Shown here in pieces: positions 7,376-12,309 of a stretch of 12,309 nucleotides of DNA. The number at the start of each line of letters is the position of its first letter. Positions within the stretch are counted from its first letter, which is position 1. The notes under the pieces were generated by a model that was not told the DNA's origin, did not search any database, and saw only the letters and a program-made list of their open reading frames with translations. Position numbers and translations under genes: made by a program. The stretch is taken from the NCBI GenBank assembly GCA_025454095.1, contig JALOPC010000017.1, forward strand, positions 1 through 12,309. Direction: 5' to 3'. The stretch is from Syntrophales bacterium (GTDB lineage: Bacteria; Desulfobacterota; Syntrophia; Syntrophales; UBA2192).

Positions 7376-8050
7376 CTATTCCTTGATGATCCCGTCGCGG
7401 ATGTGAATGACCCGCCGGGCGTAGGCGGCGATGTCGGCGTCGTGGGTGATGACGACGACGGTCTTCCCGCGCTCGTTGGTGCGGGTCAGGACGCCCATGA
7501 TTTCCTCGGCGGTGCGGCTGTCGAGCTGCCCCGTGGGCTCGTCGGCCAGCAGGAGCTCCGGGTCGTTGATGAGAGCCCTGCAGATGGCGACGCGCTGCTG
7601 CTCGCCGCCCGAGAGCTGGGTGGGGCGGAACTTCATGCGCTCCTCGAGGCCCACGAGCGTGAGCAGCTCCACGGCGCGCTCGCGGACGCGATCCTTCTTT
7701 TTCTCGCGGTAGAGGGTCGGCACGAGGACGTTTTCCAGGACCGTGGCGTAGGGAAGAAGGTAGAAGCTCTGGAAGACGAAGCCGATGTGCTCGTTGCGCA
7801 GCTCCGAGAGCTCGTCGTCGTTGAGCTGCATCACGTCGCGGCCGGCGAGGAGGAAGCGGCCCGAGGTCGGCACATCGAGGCAGCCCATGAGGTTCATCAG
7901 GGTGGACTTCCCGGACCCGGAGGTACCCATGATGGCCGTGAATTCGCCCTGCTCGATCCGGAGGTTGACGCCTTTGAGGACGTGGAGGTCCTGGTCGCCC
8001 ACGTGAAAGCTCTTGGTGATGTTTTCCATGAGGCAGACGGGGTCGGACAT
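7376..8050 (-). CDS. ABC transporter ATP-binding protein, MacB/LolD type
   Basis: This 224-residue stand-alone nucleotide-binding subunit is expected to power the two adjacent permeases from the cytoplasmic side. All ATPase motifs are intact: Walker [10 protein letters not shown] (42-50), Q-loop Q94 in VFQSFYLLP, signature LSGGEQQR (146-153), Walker B LLLADE with catalytic E171, D-loop GQLDS (174-178) and H-loop H203. The FQSFYLLP and TGQLDSRT stretches are typical of the MacB/LolD/FtsE branch. Its ATG overlaps the adaptor's stop codon by one base (TAATG), and the permease starts immediately after its own stop, so the three genes are translationally linked. Separate ATPase genes of this kind occur in LolCDE and Bacillus YknXYZ. 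Confidence 0.96.
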   Translation of the reverse strand: MSDPVCLMENITKSFHVGDQDLHVLKGVNLRIEQGEFTAIMGTSGSGKSTLMNLMGCLDVPTSGRFLLAGRDVMQLNDDELSELRNEHIGFVFQSFYLLPYATVLENVLVPTLYREKKKDRVRERAVELLTLVGLEERMKFRPTQLSGGEQQRVAICRALINDPELLLADEPTGQLDSRTAEEIMGVLTRTNERGKTVVVITHDADIAAYARRVIHIRDGIIKE

Positions 8051-9297
8051 TACTTCATCGCCCCCTTCTGCGGGGCCTGCTGGGCGTCGGTCGAAACGGG
8101 CAGGATGATCTTCGTGGCCAGCAGATCGCCCTCGGCGGCGCCGGAGAGGATCTCCGTCTTGTCCTCGCCGCGGATCCCGATTTTGACGTTGAGCTTTTCG
8201 ACCTTGTTTTTTCCCGTGACCTTGTAGACGACCTGCCTGCCGCGCTCGAACTTGACGGCGGCGTTGGGCGCCGTGAGGATGTCTTTCTTCTCCTCCGTGA
8301 TGATCCGCACGTGAGTCGTCATCTCCGGCTTGAGATACGCGGCCTCATCCGGGGAGATCTTCATCGTGGAGAGATAGTACACGATGTTCTCCTTGACGAC
8401 GGGCTGGGGGTAGATTTTCTCGATCTTTCCCGTGAACGTCTTGGCCGGGAAGGTGTCGACGTAGAATTCCACGTCCTGGCCCACCGCGGCCTTCCCGATG
8501 TCCGTTTCGTCGACGTAGATCCACATCTCGAGCCTCGTGGGGTCCAGCACGGTCACGAGGTTGGCGACCTGGAGTCCCGCGACGATGGTTTCGCCCTCCT
8601 GGGCCGTCACGTCGGAGACGACCCCGTTAATGGGGGCGTAGATTTTCGTGTAGGTCATCCGGACTTCCTGCTGGCGCAGGCGCGCCTGGATCTCCTCGAG
8701 GTTGGATTTCGCAATCGTGAGCTGTGTCTTGTGCTCGTCCTGGAGCCGCTGCAGGACGGCCTCGGCGGCCGTGAACTGGCTTTCGGCCTTGTCCACGGCG
8801 TCCTTCGTCGTGTACTCGCGCTTCAGCAGCTCGCGCTCCCGCTCCACGTTGACCTTGGCGTAATCGTAGTTGGCGCGGGCCTCCCGGACCCTCTCGGGGT
8901 ACGTCTTCTCGACCTGGGAGAGCGTGTTTTGCGCGGACACGAGCGCCGCCTGCTGCTGGCCGATCTGCTGCCGGATCTCGCGATCGTCGACCAGGGCGAT
9001 CAGTTCGCCCGCCTTGACGCGGTCTCCCACCTTGACCTTCATCTGCTGGATTCGGCCCGTCGTCTGGGCGCCGATCTTGACCACTGCCCCGACCTGGGAC
9101 TTGATGATGCCCGTCTCCACGAGGACCCCGCGGATGCTTCCTTTCTCGACCTTTCCCGTGTCGAGAACCTGCAGGGCCGGTTTGGCGAAAAAGACCCGGT
9201 AGAGCAGAAGCGCGGCGAGCAGGAGCAGGACGGCGGCGGCTGCGGCAAGGGCGATTTTTTTCTTCCCGGAAAGCGCTTTGAGCGAAGAGAGGTTCAT
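8050..9297 (-). CDS. HlyD/MacA-like periplasmic adaptor (membrane fusion) protein
   Basis: The 415-residue protein is anchored in the inner membrane by one N-terminal helix at about 13-37 (an Ala/Leu-rich run after GKKK) and has no lipobox. A biotinyl-lipoyl half-motif follows at about 69-105, including VGDRVKAGELIALVDD. A long alpha-helical hairpin rich in Gln, Glu and Arg spans about 106-215, and the second lipoyl half is near 216-250 (YAPINGVVSDV). Beta-barrel and membrane-proximal domains run to the C-terminus. It should bridge the permeases and the TolC-like channel. Its length matches MacA-class adaptors. The ribosome binding site is weak and no alternative upstream start is available, so initiation may depend on coupling with the channel gene, whose stop lies 35 bp upstream. 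Confidence 0.93.
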   Translation of the reverse strand: MNLSSLKALSGKKKIALAAAAAVLLLLAALLLYRVFFAKPALQVLDTGKVEKGSIRGVLVETGIIKSQVGAVVKIGAQTTGRIQQMKVKVGDRVKAGELIALVDDREIRQQIGQQQAALVSAQNTLSQVEKTYPERVREARANYDYAKVNVERERELLKREYTTKDAVDKAESQFTAAEAVLQRLQDEHKTQLTIAKSNLEEIQARLRQQEVRMTYTKIYAPINGVVSDVTAQEGETIVAGLQVANLVTVLDPTRLEMWIYVDETDIGKAAVGQDVEFYVDTFPAKTFTGKIEKIYPQPVVKENIVYYLSTMKISPDEAAYLKPEMTTHVRIITEEKKDILTAPNAAVKFERGRQVVYKVTGKNKVEKLNVKIGIRGEDKTEILSGAAEGDLLATKIILPVSTDAQQAPQKGAMK

Positions 9298-9332
9298 AGG
9301 CAGATGCGTCCGTTCTGAATGTTGTTGGGGAC

Positions 9333-10670
9333 CTAGCGGGTCCGGGTGTCAGCGGATTGTCCCGGGGTATCCTGCAGGGCGTCGAGCCGTTCAATGCCGG
9401 ATACCCTCTCCAGGAGAGCCTTCGCGAGATACAGGTTGAGCTTCGCCTGGACATCCTGCTCCCGTGCCTGGGCCAGAAGGGTCTCGGCAAACACGACGGA
9501 CAGGATGTCCCCCTTGCCGACCTTGTATTCGCCGAAGGCCTGGTCGTAATTCTGCAGGGCCTGCTTGAGCTGCTCCTCGGCGACGTTGACATTGCGCGAC
9601 GCGGTGACGAAATCCTCGTAGCTCTTGCGGAGCTCGAGGCGAAGCGAGCGCTCCGTTTCCTTGAGGGTTTTCGCCGCCGTCAGGGTGTCGATCGAGGCGG
9701 CTTTCCGTCGGTAGAATTTCCCCAGCTCAAAGAGGTTCCAGGTGGCCAGCAGCGAAGCGGATCGGTCCTCGTAGGGGTTCCCGTAGATGGACGCGGACGT
9801 CGAGGCGGGGTTGCTGGTGTCCGTCCGGGAATAGCTCAGGTTGCCCGACACGACGGGAAGGAAATCGCCCGTGGAGATCCCTTCGGCGCTCTGCGCTCGC
9901 TTGACTGCCAGTTCGGCCTGAAGGATCTCGGGCCGTCGCAGCAGGGCCTGCTCCAGGAGCTTTTCATCCGGCAGGGCCAGCTCGAAGGCGAGGGCTCCCT
10001 GCAGGTCGGCGGCGTCTGTAACCGGTGTGCCGATGAGGGAGCTCAGCTCGGAGAGGCTTTTCTGGAGGCTTCCCTCGGCCTGGACGAGATTGAAACGGGC
10101 CTGTTCGAGGCGCACGGAGACCTGCAGGACGTCGGAGAGCTTCGCCACGCCGAACTGTCGCCGCCCTTCGGCCACCTCGTAATTTTTGCGGGCGTTCTCG
10201 AGCTGGATCTTCCTCTGCTGCAAGATGCCGCGGTTCGCCACGGTCGTGTAGAACGAGGACTTCACGCTGAACTCGAGGTCCAGAAGGCTCCTGCGGAGGC
10301 CCTCCTGTTCCGTGTTGAAGGCGTAGCGGGAGAGGTCGCGGTTGTATCCTCGCTTGTAATCGAACAGCTTGAGCGAGGCGGTGACATCGAAATTGTTGGT
10401 AGAGGAATCGTAGCCGGCGATGTCGCGCCGGATCGCGGTGCCCGCGGCGTCGACACTGGGAACGTAGGCCCCGTAAGAGGCCTTGTAGAGGGCCTCCGAG
10501 GATTGAACCCGGGCCGCCTGCGCCTGGTAGGCAGGAAGATTCGACTTGGCGAGCGACAGGGCCTCGTCGAGCGTGAGGGCCGGAGAGAATACGGGAGCCA
10601 TCACGGCGATCTGGACAAAGACGAGCGACAGGGGGAAAAAAATCTTTTCAACCAGCCTGCGGCAGAACAT
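9333..10670 (-). CDS. TolC-family outer-membrane efflux channel
   Basis: The 445-residue protein is the outer-membrane exit duct of the export system. The frame stays open upstream to an ATG at 10862, but I choose the ATG at 10670. It is preceded by AGGGAG on the - strand and opens a clear signal peptide: Arg/Lys residues near the N-terminus, then a hydrophobic run at 11-29, with likely cleavage after about A31 (FSPA/LTLDEA). The upstream 64 codons are low-complexity and basic with no export logic. The mature part starts with LTLDEALSLAKSN, the usual opening of the outer-membrane efflux protein domain, and continues with long helices and two internally similar halves. It is the first gene of the operon, followed 35 bp later by the adaptor. 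Confidence 0.92.
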   Translation of the reverse strand: MFCRRLVEKIFFPLSLVFVQIAVMAPVFSPALTLDEALSLAKSNLPAYQAQAARVQSSEALYKASYGAYVPSVDAAGTAIRRDIAGYDSSTNNFDVTASLKLFDYKRGYNRDLSRYAFNTEQEGLRRSLLDLEFSVKSSFYTTVANRGILQQRKIQLENARKNYEVAEGRRQFGVAKLSDVLQVSVRLEQARFNLVQAEGSLQKSLSELSSLIGTPVTDAADLQGALAFELALPDEKLLEQALLRRPEILQAELAVKRAQSAEGISTGDFLPVVSGNLSYSRTDTSNPASTSASIYGNPYEDRSASLLATWNLFELGKFYRRKAASIDTLTAAKTLKETERSLRLELRKSYEDFVTASRNVNVAEEQLKQALQNYDQAFGEYKVGKGDILSVVFAETLLAQAREQDVQAKLNLYLAKALLERVSGIERLDALQDTPGQSADTRTR

Positions 10671-10674
10671 AATA

Positions 10675-10680
10675 CTCCCT
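10675..10680 (-). promoter_or_regulatory. Ribosome binding site deciding the tolC-family start
   Basis: On the - strand AGGGAG stands 4 bases before the ATG at 10670. It decides the start at 10670 over the longer open frame from 10862. Confidence 0.65.
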
Positions 10681-10695
10681 CTGTGAGCGGGGGCA

Positions 10696-10732
10696 CGTCC
10701 TTCAGGCCCCGCAGCCGAGCGGGGTCGGGACG
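10696..10732 (-). other. Stem-loop in the presumed leader of the export operon mRNA
   Basis: CGTCC (10696-10700) pairs with GGACG (10728-10732) and CCCCGC (10707-10712) pairs with GCGGGG (10719-10724) around a 6-base loop, with an asymmetric internal loop between. It lies about 25 bases upstream of the channel gene start and has no T tract, so a terminator is unlikely. A role in translation or mRNA stability is speculation. Confidence 0.4.
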
Positions 10733-10922
10733 CGCCATCCTGTTTGGTTTTGTCGATGCCGGGCATATCCTCCCGAAGGTCGAGGCCCTTCACCGGGGGG
10801 GCGATCCGAAGCGTTGCACGCCCTCGGCACGGCCGTAACGTAGCCAATGTATGTAGTTTCACATCCTCTGCGCAAGCAGATTTTCACACTGGACCCGCCC
10901 GAGCAAACCGGACAGATCAAAA

Positions 10923-10950
10923 GCATAATGCATGCCGAGAGGCGTTATGC
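10923..10950. repeat. Inverted repeat, 9-bp arms
   Basis: GCATAATGC (10923-10931) and GCGTTATGC (10942-10950) form a 9-bp stem with one G-T wobble and a 10-base spacer. It lies in the AT-richer part of the divergent region and could be an operator or a small RNA hairpin. No T tract follows on either strand. Confidence 0.45.
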
Positions 10951-11021
10951 AAGTAAGTACACGATATATAAAGAGAAAATTGCCGGCCGGGAGAGGCTGC
11001 CCAGTACGGCTGTGGCTAAAA

Positions 11022-11068
11022 GGATACTATTTATCCGCAAAAACGAAGGAGCTGGATAAATAGTATCC
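11022..11068. repeat. Perfect 15-bp inverted repeat whose arms are themselves palindromic
   Basis: GGATACTATTTATCC (11022-11036) is repeated exactly in inverted orientation as GGATAAATAGTATCC (11054-11068) across a 17-base spacer. Each arm is itself a dyad, GGATA-5-TATCC. The site can therefore be read as two 15-bp operator half-pairs with centres 32 bp apart (about three helical turns), or as one strong hairpin. On the - strand TTTTA follows, a weak terminator-like tail; none follows on the + strand. The AT-rich arms contrast with the GC-rich surroundings. Confidence 0.7.
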
Positions 11069-11140
11069 AGCGAATGCGCCACATCGGATCCTGGCCTTTC
11101 GGGGTGCATGATTTCCTGAGTTCTTCACTGGTTCGAACTG

Positions 11141-11149
11141 TGATATAAA
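11141..11149 (+). promoter_or_regulatory. Candidate extended -10 promoter for the FAH-family gene
   Basis: TGATATAAA matches an extended -10 (TGn followed by TATAAA). The sequence 17 bases upstream (TTCTTC) is a poor -35, as expected for extended -10 promoters. Transcription would begin near 11156, giving a leader of about 85 bases. The perfect palindrome GTTCGAAC (11131-11138) sits just upstream of the -10, where a repressor could block polymerase. Confidence 0.4.
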
Positions 11150-11227
11150 AGCACCAGGCCATTCGATGTCCGCCGGGGTGGAATAGAATCCTGTCCAGGA
11201 AGAGCGGTGCGCGGGCGGCAACCCAAC

Positions 11228-11235
11228 AAGGAGGA
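11228..11235 (+). promoter_or_regulatory. Ribosome binding site of the FAH-family gene
   Basis: AAGGAGGA lies 4 bases before the ATG at 11240. It rules for that start over an in-frame ATG-less extension to 11207 that would add only MRGRQPNKEEP-like residues of no domain value. Confidence 0.75.
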
Positions 11236-11239
11236 ACCG

Positions 11240-12046
11240 ATGAAGATCATCCATTTTGTCACGGAGAAGAACGAGCCGTTCTACGGGGCTTACAATGCGG
11301 CGGAACCGGGAAGGGCCCGCATCATCGAGGGCGATATCCTGGGAAGATTCTCTCTGACGGAGCGGAGCGCCTCCGTCAAAAGGCTCCTGGCGCCGGTCAA
11401 CCCCCCGAATATTCTCGCCCTGGGGTTCAGCTACGGAAAACATGCCGGGGAAACGGAAAGCCGGGCGCCGGAGAGCCCCGTGCTGTTCATCAAGGGGACA
11501 AACAGCCTGCTGGGGCCAGGGGAGACGATTCTGCTTCCGAAAGCGGGACCCGACGAAGTCGATTACGAGGCGGAGCTTGCCGTTGTCATCGGGAAGCGGG
11601 CGAAGAACGTTTCCCCGGGGCAAGCGATGGATTTCGTTCTGGGCTACACCTGCGGCAACGACGTGAGCGCCAGGGATTGGCAGATGGTCAAGCAGAAGAA
11701 GCAGTGGGCCCGGGGGAAGAGCTTCGATACATTCTGCCCCCTGGGGCCTTATCTCGTGACAAAGGACGAGATTCCGGACCCGAACAATCTGCGGATCCGG
11801 TCCATTCTCAACGGCAAGGTGATGCAGGACTCCAACACCTCGGACATGCTCTTCAGCGTGGCACAGATCGTAAGCGATCTGAGCTGCTCCATGACGCTCC
11901 TGCCGGGCACGGTCATTATGACGGGAACCCCGGAGGGAGTGGGCTTTGTGCGCAAGCCGCCGGTGTTCCTGAGGCACGGTGATGTCATCACAATCGACAT
12001 CGAGAGGCTGGGGGAACTGACGAACCCCGTGGAACGCGAACCGTAA
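11240..12046 (+). CDS. Fumarylacetoacetate hydrolase (FAH)-family protein
   Basis: The 268-residue cytoplasmic enzyme belongs to the family that cleaves or isomerises beta-diketo or enol acids and decarboxylates oxaloacetate. After a short N-terminal domain (to about 53), NILALGFSYGKHAGE (58-72) holds the His-Glu lid pair H68/E71. The Mg-binding triad is E110, E112 and D141 in DYEAELAVVIG and GNDVSARDWQ. GKSFDTFCPLGP (159-170), LNGKVMQDSNTSDMLF (190-205) and MTGTPEGVG (227-235) are classic family blocks. Likely activities are 2-hydroxyhepta-2,4-diene-1,7-dioate isomerase-like, acylpyruvase or oxaloacetate decarboxylase; the substrate cannot be told. The gene stands alone, divergent from the export operon and followed by stem-loops, so it is probably monocistronic. 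Confidence 0.93.
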   Translation: MKIIHFVTEKNEPFYGAYNAAEPGRARIIEGDILGRFSLTERSASVKRLLAPVNPPNILALGFSYGKHAGETESRAPESPVLFIKGTNSLLGPGETILLPKAGPDEVDYEAELAVVIGKRAKNVSPGQAMDFVLGYTCGNDVSARDWQMVKQKKQWARGKSFDTFCPLGPYLVTKDEIPDPNNLRIRSILNGKVMQDSNTSDMLFSVAQIVSDLSCSMTLLPGTVIMTGTPEGVGFVRKPPVFLRHGDVITIDIERLGELTNPVEREP

Positions 12047-12049
12047 ACA

Positions 12050-12068
12050 GGCCGGTGTCACGCCGGCC
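12050..12068 (+). other. Stem-loop directly after the FAH-family gene
   Basis: GGCCGGTG (12050-12057) pairs with CGCCGGCC (12061-12068), with one G-T pair, around a 3-base loop, starting 3 bases after the stop codon. It has no T tract, so it may protect the mRNA 3' end or be a Rho-linked structure; it is not a canonical intrinsic terminator. Confidence 0.5.
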
Positions 12069-12074
12069 CCCCGG

Positions 12075-12097
12075 ATGCACCGGGCCCCGGGGTGCAT
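12075..12097. other. Second stem-loop after the FAH-family gene
   Basis: ATGCACC (12075-12081) pairs with GGTGCAT (12091-12097) around a 9-base GC-only loop. It immediately follows the first hairpin, and no T tract follows. Confidence 0.45.
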
Positions 12098-12138
12098 GAA
12101 CTTGTGGAAAATCCGTGCGCCCTGTGTTATGGAAAGTG

Positions 12139-12169
12139 GGGGGCTGCCACGCGATAACCCCCTTTTTTT
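12139..12169 (+). terminator. Probable intrinsic terminator of the FAH-family gene
   Basis: GGGGG (12139-12143) pairs with CCCCC (12158-12162) across a 14-base loop, followed at once by seven T residues (12163-12169). The stem is short but all G-C. A competing GTGG/CCAC pairing exists within the same stretch, which lowers confidence. Confidence 0.45.
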
Positions 12170-12238
12170 CATTGTGAATTTGCAGAGCGTCAGGGTAGCC
12201 CAAGGGGGCGAGACGGTCGGAACATACAGGAGGTCGAG

Positions 12239-12309
12239 ATGAGTGACGGTGCGAGCGAGCGAAAGCATTTTTTTGTGATCCTCGTCGTCTGCCTGGTAGG
12301 GTTTTTCAT
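12239..12309 (+). CDS. N-terminal fragment of a membrane protein, cut by the window edge
   Basis: An ATG at 12239 is preceded by AGGAGG 6 bases upstream. It opens a frame that runs to the edge with 23 full codons: MSDGASERKHFF, then a hydrophobic stretch VILVVCLVGFF. A short charged cytoplasmic tail followed by a first membrane helix suits a multi-pass transporter, for example of the MFS type, but too little is visible to name a family. It is separated from the FAH-family gene by 192 bp and a probable terminator, so it likely has its own promoter. Confidence 0.7.
   Translation, partial: MSDGASERKHFFVILVVCLVGFF

Larger units (their letters stand above)
10671..11239. other. Divergent intergenic region between the export operon and the FAH gene
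   Basis: About 570 bp separate the two divergently read genes. The half next to the channel gene is GC-rich and holds a leader hairpin (10696-10732). From about 10850 to 11160 the DNA is visibly AT-richer than the coding parts and holds a 9-bp stem-loop, a nested 15-bp dyad and a candidate extended -10 promoter, each listed separately. A 70-codon open frame at 10847-11059 (+) has no ribosome binding site and resembles nothing I know. I could not place a convincing promoter for the export operon. Confidence 0.6.

Noticed and set aside
6212..8227. 671-codon open frame on the + strand
   Set aside because: It is the mirror of the ATPase and permease genes, which have complete family motifs on the - strand; its composition is typical of an antisense shadow.
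10671..10862. 64-codon upstream extension of the TolC-family frame
   Set aside because: The extension is basic and low-complexity and would bury the signal peptide; a good ribosome binding site stands right before the ATG at 10670.
10860..10950. Possible - strand promoters for the export operon (TTGCGC or TTGCAT boxes)
   Set aside because: Both boxes match only partly and the paired -10 sequences are weak or badly spaced, so I do not list them as features.
10847..11059. 70-codon open frame on the + strand in the divergent region
   Set aside because: It has no ribosome binding site, runs into the nested dyad and has no recognisable sequence features.
2093..11195. Shared AGAATCCTG near 2093 and near 11187 as a dispersed repeat
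   Set aside because: Only nine bases match and the flanks differ, so chance is the simplest explanation.
11027..12268. 413-codon open frame on the - strand
   Set aside because: It is antisense to the FAH-family gene and runs through the hairpins and terminator at both sides; no domain is visible.

Overview
The window is GC-rich and densely coded, from a Gram-negative bacterium. The genes for LPS inner-core sugars, an outer-membrane TolC-type channel and a periplasmic adaptor require an outer membrane. Codon use and several protein sequences look most like Desulfobacterota (former Deltaproteobacteria, Syntrophales-like). That placement is an impression from sequence, not a search result.

Left block, + strand, 3-4308: a 5'-truncated DegT-family PLP aminotransferase, ADP-heptose epimerase HldD, a 240-bp gap holding a long imperfect palindrome, CMP-Kdo synthetase KdsB, a small variant amidohydrolase and a glyoxalase-II-like metallo-beta-lactamase-fold hydrolase. 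HldD and KdsB make activated heptose and activated Kdo for the LPS inner core. The aminotransferase resembles KdnA and the KdsB resembles the Shewanella-type enzyme, so this locus probably makes 8-amino-Kdo instead of plain Kdo. The two hydrolases follow closely on the same strand; their link to LPS is unknown.

Middle block, - strand, 10670 down to 4295: a tightly packed operon for a tripartite MacAB-TolC-like export system. In transcription order it encodes a TolC-family outer-membrane channel, a HlyD/MacA-like adaptor, a stand-alone ABC ATPase and two different MacB/FtsX-type permeases. A small uncharacterised helical protein follows; its 3' end overlaps the 3' end of the + strand hydrolase by 14 bp.

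Right block, + strand: a divergent intergenic region of about 570 bp is AT-richer than its surroundings and carries a striking nested dyad plus a candidate extended -10 promoter. It is followed by a fumarylacetoacetate-hydrolase (FAH) family gene, a series of stem-loops including a probable intrinsic terminator, and the first 23 codons of a membrane protein cut by the window edge.

I see no CRISPR array, tRNA, rRNA, transposase, phage gene or recognisable defence system. The most interesting items are the probable 8-amino-Kdo locus, the two unexplained palindromic intergenic elements, the amidohydrolase with an altered metal-site position, and the export system with two unlike permeases.
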